Positions 1-9,850 of a DNA stretch of 64,000 bases are shown here, one piece after another; position 1 is the stretch's first letter, and each line of letters starts with the position of its first letter. The stretch lies in the NCBI RefSeq assembly GCF_000224145.3, contig NC_020170.2, positions 315,001 to 379,000 on the forward strand, written 5' to 3'. The DNA comes from Ciona intestinalis (lineage: Eukaryota > Chordata > Ascidiacea > Phlebobranchia > Cionidae). The notes below the pieces were generated by a model. That model did not search any database and was not told where the DNA came from. It worked only from the letters and a program-made list of their open reading frames with translations. The position numbers were made by a program, and so were the translations under genes.

Positions 1-696
1 ATATATGTTTGTTTCTGCAGTGTCTCTGCTAGGTTTAGCCAACGTCGGTTTAGCTTGCGAACTGGCTTTGCTGGTTTCTTTATTACCAGTATTAACACTA
101 AAACAATCGCCAACAAGAGAAACAATGGCATTTTTTTATTGAAATGAAACATTTTTGTCCGAACCTTTTAAGCTTTGAAAAAAAAACAACCTAAAGTTAC
201 ATTTCATTCAAAAGTTTATAAATAGCGCTTGACTGTGCTAATTTTATGAACAAACTTACCTAAGTTTGACAACATAATGCAAATTGGCCATTATTAAACT
301 AAAGTATTTATGGCCCAAAATATTTGACTGTCCTCACATGTTATTTTTATAGATAAAACCAAAGCGTCTTTGACGTATACTGTTAGCGATTGCGGCTACG
401 TTTCCTAAGTCTGTCGCATATGTCCGCGTCGAGGATTGCGTAAATCTATTGAATACAAATCGCCGGAAATTCCTGTATTAAGATGCTATTATTGTACCGT
501 CCTATATTGTCTGTTTCTGCACATTAGTAAGCTACCTATATGATTGCGTGGTAGTTTGTTGCAATGATGTGTAATAAACAGAATATATATAGTTCCAAAA
601 CAACAGTTGTTAAAACACGCTTACAAAAACATTTACATTTTACTGGAAGAAAATAAGCGTGATCGCTACACTTTCTTTTATAGAACACGCAATTCA
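1..696. other. No gene recognised; left edge
   Basis: A polypyrimidine tract ending in CAG at 18-20 is followed by two open frames: one runs to a TGA near 142, the other about 40 codons on. Either could be a terminal exon of a gene to the left, but neither translation resembles a family I know, and PIPOX-like sequence was not found here. The rest is AT-rich with AATAAA near 574. Confidence 0.35.
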
Positions 697-1172
697 AAGC
701 TATATGAATATAACTTGCTTTATCCTCGCGTGGCTGGAAAACGACAGTCGTTATAACACGGGTTTAACACCTTGTGCCAGCTTACAAGTTACAATATATG
801 TTACTTTGTGGGTAGTTATTTTTTTATGTATGGCTGATAATTTGGACAACCCATTAGTGACCAATGGGTTGGAGCAATTGCCGTTAAGTGTCTGCCCAAG
901 GAACATACGCCCANNNNNNNNNNNNNNNNNNNNNNNNNNNNNNNNNNNNNNNNNNNNNNNNNNNNNNNNNNNNNNNNNNNNNNNNNNNNNNNNNNNNNNN
1001 NNNNNNNNNNNNNNNNNNNNNNNNNNNNNNNNNNNNNNNNNNNNNNNNNNNCAAAAAATATACAGCTTTTTCTGAAGTAAGATACGTGGTAGTGGTAACT
1101 TGTAAGCTGGCACGAGGTGTGTGAACACCCGTGATATAATAACTGTCGCGAGGATATAGCAGCTTACATTTA
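697..1172. mobile_element. Two tRNA-derived SINE copies facing each other across an N gap
   Basis: 697-913 is the 3' portion of the SINE on the minus strand (tail first, then GGACAACCCATTAGTGACCA and a CCCAAGGAACATACGCCCA segment). 1052-1172 is a 3' portion on the plus strand, with AACTTGTAAGCTGGCACGAG and GCGAGGATA near its end. The heads would lie in the N run 914-1051. Compare with the complete copy at 22626-22940. Confidence 0.75.
914..1051. other. Assembly gap (138 N)
   Basis: Run of N inside facing SINE copies. It may hide an upstream PIPOX exon. Confidence 0.99.
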
Positions 1173-1205
1173 TTCACTTAAATATCAATGATTTCTTTTA
1201 ATTAG

Positions 1206-4001
1206 CCTTTACTAATACGGGTTACCTACTGGAAAGCAAAAGACCCGGAATTGTACAAGGCAAAACGTTTTCCTTCAGTTATAATAAATGAAAAGGTTCA
1301 CATATATTCAACGCCAATTTTGGAATACCCCGGGCTTATGAAGGTATTTCATGTTTTTTACTATTTTTGTTGTATTTTTTATTAAAAGTGTGATTTGTGG
1401 GTGTTATTGTAGAACATGTGTGTAATGGTTTAATACCCATGTTGTACTTGACAGTGAGCATGAGGTGTATGAATTACACCATGTGTGTCTGGTGTATAAG
1501 AAGACACCCATGTTGTATCTTGACAGTGAGCATGAGGTGTATAATTACAACATGTGTGTCTGGTGTATAAGAAGACACCCATGTTGTATCTTGACAGTGA
1601 GCATGAGGTGTATAATTACAACATGTGTGTCTGGTGTATAAGAAGACACCCATGGTATAACTTGACAGTGAGCATGAGGTGTATGAATACACCATGTGTG
1701 TCTGGTGTATAAGAAGACACCCATGTTGTATCTTGACAGTGAGCATGAGGTGTATAATTACAACATGTGTGTCTGGTGTATAAGAAGACACTTATGTTAT
1801 AACTTGACAGTGAGCATGAGGTGTATGAATACACCATGTGTGTCTGATGTACAAAAAATACCCATGTCATAACTCAACAGTGAGCATGAGGTGTATAAAT
1901 ACACCATGTGTGTGTATGGTTCACACAAAATTTTTTAAAATTTAGTTTACCCATAAGAGTAACTCATTTACAAAATTACAGATATGCTACCACAGCGGAA
2001 CAGAAATAGATCCAGACCAGCGGGACAAAAAACTGTCAAATAAAGACCAAACAACAGCGGATACACAATGGCAAACACTTGTGACAGCTATAAAGGAATA
2101 CTATCCTTATATAGAACCTGTTCCATCTGTTACAGAAAGCTGTATTTATTCAGTAAGTGTAGTAAGGTGGGGGGAAAGGACACCTTTAGCACATAATATC
2201 CAAATATGCTGATCGTGTTTTAATCAAATAATAAGGGTATATGAGAGTCGTGAGGGTATGGTTTTATGATTATTTGAACGTTCTTTGTTTACTAACAAAT
2301 GGGACGAGAAAATAAAATGAAAAGGTGTCCCATTTTCCCCACCCTACTACATGAAAATTTGATTTTACAAATACTCTTTGTGTTTTGTCAGACATATGTG
2401 TTTAATGTCTCTTATGTTTAAGATTAACTAACTCATTTTGCTTACAATAAAAAAGTTACACAAGTCAATATATATACAGTAATGTAGGGAAAGATGGGAC
2501 ACTTTTTATTCTGTATTCTTGTGGTAGTAAACAAAAAACTTTCAAAAAATTATAAAACAGAAACCTCACGACTCCCATAGACTGTTGTTAATTGTTTAAA
2601 ACACAATCAAGATATTTGTGTATTATGTCCTAAAGGTGTATGTCTTGAGTGTCTTCCCTCACCGTATATATATTTTCACTTCCCAAATTATCTACAACGG
2701 AAATAGTTCTTTTTAAAATACCTGCTTAAAGTAATAGTTTTGTCTTTAAATACCTGCTAAGTTATAAATTACCCCAAACCAGGGTCTATTATGAAATTAA
2801 TATGCGGTTTAACTGAATTTAAAAAATTACTTTTTTGGAACAACAAAAAATGTGTGACGCAGTAAACATGCTTATTTCATGTCTATTTTTTAGAATTTTT
2901 TGAATCTTTTAAAAAATTTTTGGGGGGGGTTGGAGCTTCCTATTTACCCCACTAAACACACCTGCCAAGGCGCAGAAATAATATAAATATTCTGCACAGG
3001 TTACTCCTGATCAGGATTATATCTTGGACCGTCATCCTGTTTATTCGAATATTATCATTGGCGCTGGATTTTCTGGTAGGTAGCTAGTTTTATTCTGTTT
3101 GCTAGGTACAGTTTCAAGGCTTACTGTGGTGGCTTCGATTCAGTGTGTACCTCGTAACTGGAGGTTCCCAGGTTCAAGGCTCACTGTGGTGGCTACAATT
3201 CAGTGTGTACCTTGAACTGGAGGTTCCCAGGTTCCAGGCTCACTGTGGTAACTTCGATTCAGTGTGTGCCTCGTAACTGGAGGCTCCCAGGTTCAAGGCT
3301 CACTGTGGTGGCTACAATTCAGTGTGTACCTTGAACTGGAGGTTCCCAGGTTCCAGGCTCACTGTGGTAACTTCGATTCAGTGTGTGCCTTGTAACTGGA
3401 GGCTCTCAGATTCAAGGCTCACTGTGGTGGCTACAATTCAGTGTGTACCTTGAACTGGAGGTTCCCAGGTTCCAGGCTCACTGTGGTAACTTCGATTCAG
3501 TGTGTGTCTTGTAACTGGAGGCTCTCAGATTCAAGGCTCACCGTGGTGGCTACAATTCAGTGTGTACCTTGGACTGGAGGTTCCCAGGTTCCAGGCTCAC
3601 TGTGGTGACTACGATTCAGTGTGTGTCTCGTAACTGGAGGCTCTCAGATTCAAGGCTCACCGTGGTGGCTACAATTCAGTGTGTACCTTGGACTGGAGGT
3701 TCCCAGGTTCCAGGCTCACTGTGGTGGCTACGATTCAGTGTGTGTCTCGTAACTGGAGGCTCCCAGATTCAAGGCTCACTGTGGTGGCTACGATTCAGCG
3801 TGATTCAGTGTGTGCCAGTTTTAAAGCCTACTATTATAACTACTTAATCTATAATTCATTTACCTGAGAACAATTTTAGGTCATGGGTTTAAATGCTCTC
3901 CAGAAATAGGCCGTATTTTGGGTGATATGGCTATTGGAAATCCAACAGCTTACGCGCTGGGCTCTTTCTCTTTGTCAAGATTCAATTCATCTAATTTGTA
4001 A
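1206..4001 (+). CDS. PIPOX: Peroxisomal sarcosine oxidase / L-pipecolate oxidase, C-terminal four exons (5' part missing)
   Basis: FAD-dependent amine oxidase that oxidises sarcosine or L-pipecolate in peroxisomes. Exons: 1206-1343, 1982-2152, 3000-3075 and 3880-4001. All junctions are GT-AG, the phases match (0, 0, 1), and the stop is TAA at 3999-4001. The exons join into 168 codons plus stop. Recognisable family stretches are [15 protein letters not shown] at the end of the first exon, [15 protein letters not shown] in the second, [19 protein letters not shown] across the second junction and [19 protein letters not shown] across the third; the last is the conserved C-terminal FAD-contacting region. 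The C-terminus is S-N-L, a plausible PTS1 variant; vertebrate enzymes end in a similar tripeptide. The family is about 390 residues long, so roughly 220 N-terminal residues lie left of the window or in the N gap. AATAAA signals occur at 4083 and 4391. The introns hold minisatellites and MITEs. Confidence 0.9.
1437..1915. repeat. 71-bp minisatellite in a PIPOX intron
   Basis: About seven head-to-tail copies of a unit containing GACAGTGAGCATGAGGTGTA. The GACAGTGAG word recurs every 71 bases (1522, 1593, 1664, 1735, 1806, 1877). Two unit variants differ mainly around ATAATTACAACATG versus ATGAATACACCATG. The array lies entirely within the intron between PIPOX exons 1206-1343 and 1982-2152. There are no spacers, so it is not a CRISPR-like array. 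Confidence 0.95.
2159..2350 (+). mobile_element. TA-flanked MITE (AGTAGGGTGGGGGAAG family)
   Basis: Terminal inverted repeats: AGTAAGGTGGGGGGAAAGGA on the left and CCCCACCCTACT on the right. The internal landmarks are shared by all copies in this window: GCACATAATATCCAAATAT, GATCGTGTTTTAA and TTCTTTGTTTACTA. It starts about seven bases after the donor at 2153. It may correspond to the Cimi-type MITE reported for Ciona; that link is from memory. Confidence 0.85.
2478..2668 (-). mobile_element. MITE of the same family, reverse orientation
   Basis: Begins AATGTAGGGAAAGATGGGAC, then shows the family interior in reverse (TGGTAGTAAACAAA, CTCCCATAGACTGTTGTTAA). It ends GTGTCTTCCCTCACCGTATA, a diverged right terminus. 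It lies within the same PIPOX intron as the previous copy. Confidence 0.75.
3108..3830. repeat. 119-bp higher-order minisatellite in the last PIPOX intron
   Basis: About six copies of a 119-bp unit; the word GGCTACAATTCAGTGTGTAC recurs at 3191, 3310, 3429, 3548 and 3667. Each unit is built of two related halves of about 60 bases (CTGGAGGTTCCCAGGTTCC versus CTGGAGGCTCCCAGATTCA), so this is a dimeric higher-order repeat. It fills most of the intron between exons 3000-3075 and 3880-4001. Open frames across it are by-products of the repeat, not a protein. Confidence 0.95.
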
Positions 4002-4517
4002 AGCAAGAAATGTTTTTATCTATAATTCGCTACTTGTGTATTTAATTCATGCAGTCATTCAGATATTTTATCTCGTTATTCCAATAAATGTTTTTCTTGT
4101 TGACTATTCTATATAATTCATACAATTGTTCAGATATTTTATCTCGTTGTTCCATAAAAAAGTTCTTATCATTTGTTACTGTGTATATAGTAATGCAATC
4201 ATTATATTTTATCGTGTTATTCAAGAAAAAAAAAAGGTTTTATGTGTTTTCACTTTTCAGTAATAAGCAAATGTTTTGTAATACTTTAATTATGTTTCTA
4301 TAGTTCCGAATGCAATTTAAAAATATGCAGGTTTTAATTGTTTTTAGGTCTATTATTTAATACTGTTTTACTGGTAATGTTTGTAATTGTAATAAAGCTT
4401 TTTTGTCCCAACAAAAATGAAATAAAGATTAAATCAGCACAGTAGGGATTTACTATTGTGGACGTGTGTCCATGAACATTTTAACCCAGTGGTCTTCAGT
4501 ACAGTGGTTACGTTAGC

Positions 4518-4772
4518 ATGAATGTAACTTAATTTATTCTCGCGTGGCCGAAAAACGGCACCTCTGCCAGCTTACGAGTTGCCATGTATGTTACTTGGTA
4601 TGCATGTATGACTGATAATTTGGACGACCCATTAGTGACCACTGGGTTGGAGCAATTGCCTTTAAATATCTTGCCCAAGGACACATACGCCCACAATGGC
4701 AGCAGCGACGAGCCTGGAATCCATTACCTCTGGGTTACAGACAGGGCGCTAACCAACTGTGCTACGGCGCCG
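4518..4772 (-). mobile_element. tRNA-derived SINE, near full-length
   Basis: Read on the minus strand, it begins with a tRNA-like head containing GGCGCCGTAGCACAGTTGG-type A-box sequence and a B-box-like block. This is followed by the CACTGGG/ATTAGTGACC segment and the conserved 3' part (CTCGCGTGGCC on the plus strand). It lies between PIPOX and the zinc-finger gene. Confidence 0.8.
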
Positions 4773-4965
4773 TACGTACAGGAAAATGTCATTACTAACA
4801 ATGCAGGGATAAAGGAGAACAAAAATAAAATAAGCGGAGAGAAGATGGGAAAACGGTGGAGATACAGAGGGAAACAGTTTATTTATTTTATTTTGGGCAA
4901 AACAAATTTTTCCTCTGTCCCTATACCCCCTTTTTAGTGTCGGGTGCAGGTCGTGCTCACAAAGC

Positions 4966-5260
4966 ATTCTCTCGTTTTTAAAAAGAAACAGGCGAGAAAG
5001 AGAGAGATGCTCTCTGCGACTGCCTGCTTATATTAACCATCCTCTTGTTTTAATAAAAAGAAACAGCCGGGAGAGATTTGTTTCTGCGCACCAGTGGGTA
5101 TTAAGCGTTATCTCGTTATAAACAAAGAAACAGACGAGAGATTCTCTGCGGATGAGTGGGCATTAGGCGGTCTCTCGTTTAAAATAAAGAAACAGACGAG
5201 AGAAAGAGTGCTCGCTGGGAACTGGTGCTCTAAAACCTCCTCTTTTTTAAAGGAACAAAA
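4966..5260. repeat. Diverged ~67-bp tandem repeat with hairpin units upstream of the zinc-finger gene
   Basis: Four to five imperfect units, each centred on AAAGAAACAGACGAGAGA and preceded by TCTCGTTT or a variant, so each unit can fold into a short stem (TCTCGTTT paired with AAACAGACGAGA, with a small interruption). Positions of the AAGAAACAG core are about 4983, 5058, 5124 and 5188. The array ends about 120 bases before the ATG at 5381. Confidence 0.75.
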
Positions 5261-5380
5261 TGAGAGAGAGTTAAGCTTTGTTTACACATTGTTATACAAC
5301 TCTGTTAGTTTGCTGAGAAGTTGTGTTTATTTCACAGCAAGATAGTACGTGCTTTTTGTATAGTTGTTTAAAATAATAAA

Positions 5381-6838
5381 ATGAACATGCTCGATGACAA
5401 AGACACAGCTACATCAATTAGTTTGCTTATTTTACAAGAACTAAAACTTATACGGCAGGACATGAAAAATGAACTGACAAAATTGAGACACGCTTTTTGT
5501 AACAAGTATAAAAACAACGAAAAGGGATGTGGCTTATTAGTAGGAAATGGTTTAGAACTGGTTTCTGCCAATGAAAGAAATTCAAAGGAAATAGGCCTAT
5601 TAGAAAATGGTCCATTGAACAGTGAGGAAAGTTCACGAAAAAGCTCTAATGAGCAGTCATTAAATGCACCTGAAACTATTGAACAAAATGCACAACATAT
5701 GTGTGATGAATTGGATATAAAACACGAAATTTTACAAGATATTTCTGAGAATTCATGCAATGATGAAGAATACAGTGATACTACTGTTGGAAATATGTTT
5801 AAAAGTTTCGAACCAAGTCCGGGTACGGATACAGACAGTAATGATATTGATATTTATATAGCAAGTTCCAACACCGAGTCCATTTCTAATGAGGATACAG
5901 AATTAAACATGGGGAAAAATGCTGTAGTTCCATTTACATTACCAATAGTCACAACAACTTATCAGCCAAGTAAAGAAAATTTTATCATTCACACAGAAAA
6001 TGCATTAAGTGCTGAAAAAACATCAAAAGAATTTGAACATAAAAACTGTGAAAATCAACAAAATTTTTCGTTCGGTAGTAAATTGAAATCGGCTGGTTTA
6101 AATGAAGAGAAATTTAAAGAAATCAGTCTGTTTGAAAGTTCTTCAATAAACAGAGATGCTGAACTTCAAATTGCATGTGTGTATGGTAACCTTAAACCAA
6201 ATACCAGCATGGCTACCAGTTCTAATGCAAAATGTATTTCTGATATGAAATCAGATTCTAATTTGGACACAGTTTCAAATTTCAACCAAGATTTAAACAT
6301 AGAACCAAATGCTATGATGGCGACACAAAAGAAACAAAATAGAGAACTTTCCAAAAAAAACGTTCGAAGAAAATTTATTCAAGATACCCCAAATACAGCA
6401 AAAGTCACTGAAGAATTTGGATCACAATTTAGACCATTTTGCTACGACCAAAATACAAATGATAGCGAATTAAGCTCATTGTCTATGCAATATTATTATG
6501 ACAATTTTAATGCAAAAAACTCACTGGAAGATTTTAGAAATGTTATTACTGCAATTGATAGCGAACATAAGAAAGTACGACCTCAATGCAAACAATGCGG
6601 AAAAGATTTTGATTCCTATTACAAAAAGCGGCGTCATATCGCGTTAACCCATCATTCTAAACCGAAATTTGTTTGTTCATACTGTAAACAAGTTTTTATT
6701 TGTAAACCCCATTTGACGGTTCATGTGCGACGAAAACATACCGGCGAAAAACCTTTTTCATGCCTGAATTGTGGTAAAAAGTTTACTTGTATTAGTGATT
6801 GCAATCAGCACATGAAGAGCTTGAAAAATTGTCACTAG
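5381..6838 (+). CDS. Single-exon C2H2 zinc-finger protein with an acidic, Ser/Asn-rich N-terminal region
   Basis: 485 codons without an intron. Residues 1 to about 395 have low complexity, are rich in Asn, Ser, Glu and Lys, and show no domain I recognise. The C-terminus carries three C2H2 fingers. Finger 1 (about 406-427) is C-X2-C-X12-H-X4-H. Finger 2 (about 433-454) has the same spacing and is followed by the canonical linker TGEKPF. Finger 3 (461-485) is C-X2-C-X12-H and then only a distant C-H pair at the extreme C-terminus, so its fourth ligand is atypical. A nuclear DNA-binding role is inferred from the fingers; target and partner are unknown. The ATG follows an A-rich context (AAAATAATAAAATG). 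A MITE begins about 28 bases after the stop, so the 3' UTR is very short or uses transposon sequence. I cannot assign an orthologue. Confidence 0.85.
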   Translation: MNMLDDKDTATSISLLILQELKLIRQDMKNELTKLRHAFCNKYKNNEKGCGLLVGNGLELVSANERNSKEIGLLENGPLNSEESSRKSSNEQSLNAPETIEQNAQHMCDELDIKHEILQDISENSCNDEEYSDTTVGNMFKSFEPSPGTDTDSNDIDIYIASSNTESISNEDTELNMGKNAVVPFTLPIVTTTYQPSKENFIIHTENALSAEKTSKEFEHKNCENQQNFSFGSKLKSAGLNEEKFKEISLFESSSINRDAELQIACVYGNLKPNTSMATSSNAKCISDMKSDSNLDTVSNFNQDLNIEPNAMMATQKKQNRELSKKNVRRKFIQDTPNTAKVTEEFGSQFRPFCYDQNTNDSELSSLSMQYYYDNFNAKNSLEDFRNVITAIDSEHKKVRPQCKQCGKDFDSYYKKRRHIALTHHSKPKFVCSYCKQVFICKPHLTVHVRRKHTGEKPFSCLNCGKKFTCISDCNQHMKSLKNCH

Positions 6839-6866
6839 TATGAAAACACAACTGTAGAATTAATAT

Positions 6867-7050
6867 AGTAGGGTGGAGGAAGACTACACACCTTTTCATT
6901 TCATTTTCTCGTCTCATTTGGTAGTAAACAAAGAACAATCAAAGAATTATAAAATCCTATCTTCACGGCTCCCATAGACCGTTGTTAATTGTTTAAAATA
7001 AGATTTGGATATTATGTGGTAAAGGTGTCCTGTCTCCCCCACCCTACTAT
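6867..7050 (-). mobile_element. TA-flanked MITE, reverse orientation
   Basis: Left end AGTAGGGTGGAGGAAGA, right end CTCCCCCACCCTACTATA. The interior runs in reverse (GGTAGTAAACAAAGAACA, CTCCCATAGACCGTTGTTAA). Inserted directly behind the zinc-finger stop codon. Confidence 0.9.
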
Positions 7051-7144
7051 ATCATTTTTTTTACCTTTCCACAAATTTAACTGCATGTGATTTAAAGTGA
7101 TTATTTTCAGATACGTTTGATGCCTTTCTTGCAAAATACTGTTG

Positions 7145-7425
7145 CAACTTTGTGTGTTTAATATATTCTATTCTAAATGGGTTAAGAGTGACATAGGTCA
7201 TAAGACCTAACCTATGATTTAGGCCTGAGTTGGGCCATTATCACAACATTGTTTATGCACATTCTGTTCTAAATGAATGAATGTAACTTATGTGTAAAGT
7301 CCTGCAGTAAGGCATGCCATGGGACCTGAGATTTAGGTCACAGTTGTTCTATGATTCAGGCCAGAGTTGGCTCATTACCCAGACATTGTTTATGAACATT
7401 CTATTTTATATGGGTGAGGTCTCGT
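7145..7425. repeat. Imperfect ~125-bp direct repeat, about two copies
   Basis: Shared words include ATTCTATTCTAAATGGGT / ATTCTGTTCTAAATGAAT / ATTCTATTTTATATGGGT and CCTATGATTTAGGCCTGAGT / TCTATGATTCAGGCCAGAGT, followed by ACATTGTTTATGCACATTCT or the same with AAC. No coding signal. A MITE 3' end remnant (ATGTCCTATCTTCCCCC) follows at about 7455-7478. Confidence 0.7.
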
Positions 7426-7500
7426 TAGAAAACTAAAAGGTCTCGTCTAACAAAATGTCCTATCTTCCCCCATCCTACCAAACTTTTTTTTTATTCATTT

Positions 7501-7686
7501 AGTAGGGTGGAGGAGACAGGACACCTTTAGTACATAATATTCAAATATCACGATCGTGTTTTTAACAATTAACAACGGTCTATAGAAGGCATGAGGATAC
7601 GGTTTTATAATTCTCTGAAAGTTTTTTTACTACCAAATGGAAAGAGAAAATGGAATGAAAAGGTGTCCCATCTTCTCCGCCCTACT
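7501..7686 (+). mobile_element. TA-flanked MITE
   Basis: Left end AGTAGGGTGGAGGAGACAGG, right end GTGTCCCATCTTCTCCGCCC followed by TACT. Family interior present in forward orientation. Confidence 0.9.
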
Positions 7687-7814
7687 TTCTTAATTTCGGC
7701 TGTTGAGTTAAAGTGTCCCGTGTTTTTTACTGCAACAGGCGATGCTCGTGTAGCGTGTAGATTAATCCTTACCAATCGTTGCATCACGTAGTCATTTCTA
7801 GACAGGATATAACT

Positions 7815-8010
7815 AAAACAGCGTCGAAACTGCATTAATTAGAAAATAAAATCTCGCTGTTAAAAACACTGCACAAAGAAAGAGAGAATTAACCAGAAAT
7901 TTAACGGGAAAACAGCGTCGAAACTGCATTAATTAGAAAATAAAAATAAAATCTCGCTGTTAAAAACACTGCACAAAGAAAGAGAGAATTAACCAGAAAT
8001 TGAACGGGAA
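7815..8010. repeat. Tandem duplication of ~94/100 bp
   Basis: Two nearly identical copies begin AAAACAGCGTCGAAACTGCA at 7815 and 7909. The second has a short insertion in the A-rich part (AAATAAAAATAAAATC). A very recent duplication with no coding content. Confidence 0.95.
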
Positions 8011-8271
8011 GTTATTAAAACGAACGACCCCTAACTATTGCTCTAACAGTTCAGCTGGTGTAATAAACATTCTAAAGGACATTTGATCAGTTTTGTTCCA
8101 TGCTGTTTCGTGTTTGGTTTTAATCGTAAAGCCTTTTTATTGTATAGTAGAGTGGGGGATTATGAAATAATTCTTGAAGTAGCTGTTTTTGTGTTGAGTA
8201 TTAAGCAAAGTTTGGTTAAGTGTTACAATATCCCCGTCACCGTAATCGAAGAGGCAAATATAGTTGTTAAT

Positions 8272-8468
8272 AGTAGGGTAGGGAAAGATGGGACAACTTT
8301 AGTTCATATATAATGTACAAATATCCTGATCGTGTTTTAAACAATTAACAAAGTTCTATGGGAGTCGTTATAGGGTACGGTTTTATAATTCTTTGACTGT
8401 TTTTTTGTTTACTACCAAATGTACGGGAAAATATAATGAAAAGGTGTCCACTCTTACTTGTCCACTCT
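8272..8468 (+). mobile_element. TA-flanked MITE with damaged right end
   Basis: Left end AGTAGGGTAGGGAAAGATGG. The interior has TATCCTGATCGTGTTTTAAA and GTTTACTACCAAATGTACG. The right end reads GTGTCCACTCTTA twice in place of the usual GTGTCCCATCTTCCC. Confidence 0.8.
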
Positions 8469-8869
8469 TATCACAGAAATTCAGTTGTTGCGTTTAGGCT
8501 TGCCAAAACTTACAGCACGTCTCGTTCTTCTCATTAAAACTCATCGCTATTACCGAATCTACGAAATCGAGCGTCAATTTTAGTGCGAAACGAAAAGTTT
8601 ACTCCTGAAAGCAGATGTATGCGAAGAAGCAAACAAAAAATGCCACCAATAAAGGGCGTTGAGTATTGCAATATTTCATCAGTTCTTCAAAAGAAATACC
8701 GTGAGTAACTGCTTCTTTTTATGGCTTTTAGAAATTATGTTTTATTGTAGATGGAAGAATCAGAATTTCTGTTATCGCTGTTTTTGTATGGCTAGCATAT
8801 ATTTTACGGGTCGTGTCTTTACACACACTTTTGTTTCTATTAGGAGTTTAACTTATTGTGCACGTTAGT

Positions 8870-9050
8870 GGTCATATTAATCCCTTTTCGTCGAACAGTT
8901 GTTCTTGTTGGGCACGTAGTGACGATTTGATCCTTTTTCGTCGAAAAGTTATTCTTGTTCTTGTTGTTGTTGTTTTTTTCGTGACATTTTTACGCACTTA
9001 CCTCAATTCTTAATTCTAGCATTTATTCTTTAATCTCTTGATTAAAATCA
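8870..9050. repeat. Dispersed repeat shared with 22205-22335
   Basis: The words CCCTTTTCGTCGAACAGTTG, CTCAATTCTTAA and GCATTTATTCTTTAATCTCT occur here and again at 22205-22335 in the same order. Family unknown. Confidence 0.7.
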
Positions 9051-9659
9051 AATCATAATATATATTTATAACTTTTAGACTAAATTTTCAGAATTAAAAC
9101 CGCATAATTAGCGAATAATTAATAATTACGTTACTCTTTGTTTAAACGCGCCAAATTTAAAATGCACCGTAAACTTTAATTGAATGGTTGTACTCTATAA
9201 AGTATTATGAACTATAAGCATAGTTTTCAAAACGCTACTGCATATGATCGCCTAATTAGCCCGTAATTAACGATTACATTTCTGTTTGTTTAAGGCGCTA
9301 ACTCGTACTTACAATGTACTTTATCATTGATTAATCGACTGTATTCGATACAATAATTTAAACTAAACTTAGCCTTATAAACCATAGTGTATAAAATCGT
9401 CCAAATAATAAGTAATTAATGATTGTAACACATGGGACTATACAAAGAAGACGGAAATTTTTTCCGCTAGAGGCGGTAATTATTTAAATTAAAAAATACG
9501 GAAAAACGAACAAAACAGCACTACAAAGTGTTAATAGGTGTAAAACAAATTAATTAAATAATAAAAATACATTTCTAAATACATAAAACACTAGTAAGAA
9601 CATATTTCCCACATTAGGTCGGTTATATACGCTCTTTCGTTATGTGTATTGTCGTCGAG

Positions 9660-9735
9660 TCTGTGGTGTAGCGGTTTGCGTGCGGTGGAAACTATCTTTG
9701 TTTCATTTTTACCGGGTTCGAGTCCCGCACAGTGG
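9660..9735 (+). tRNA. tRNA-like sequence or pseudogene inside the MULE-like element
   Basis: It has an A-box-like TGGTGTAGCGGTTTGCGTGC, a clear B box GGGTTCGAGTCCC, an anticodon-like stem GAAAC/GTTTC around a 7-nt loop, a partial acceptor stem CTGTG/CACAG and a T-run eight bases downstream that could end Pol III transcription. The acceptor stem pairs at only five positions and loop position 33 is A, not T, so a functional tRNA is doubtful. Confidence 0.4.
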
Positions 9736-9783
9736 AATACTTTTTTTTTATTTTTTCAAGTGTTTTTTGTTTGACGAGTTTGG

Positions 9784-9850
9784 GGTTAGGAGTTAGGGGT
9801 TGGTGTTATGGGTTAGGGGTTAGTGTTATGGGTTAGTGTTATGGGTTTAT
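9784..9850. repeat. Degenerate telomere-like GGGTTA repeats
   Basis: Alternating GGGTTA, GGGGTTAG and GTGTTATGGGTTA motifs. The sequence resembles a decayed interstitial tract of the TTAGGG class. It lies within the MULE-like element. Confidence 0.7.

Noticed and set aside
1474..1870. Open frames of about 85-105 codons on the minus strand across the 71-bp array
   Set aside because: They are produced by a repeat whose unit is not a multiple of three but lacks stops in some frames; no homology and no start or splice signals.
1437..1915. Regular repeat array considered as CRISPR-like
   Set aside because: Units are contiguous with no variable spacers, in a eukaryotic intron.
3560..3867. Open frames across the 119-bp repeat
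   Set aside because: Repeat by-products inside a PIPOX intron.
4584..4937. 117-codon open frame
   Set aside because: Runs through a SINE and simple sequence; no protein signal.
9660..9735. Functional tRNA gene
   Set aside because: B box and terminator are good, but the acceptor stem is incomplete and the anticodon loop lacks U33; kept as tRNA-like only.
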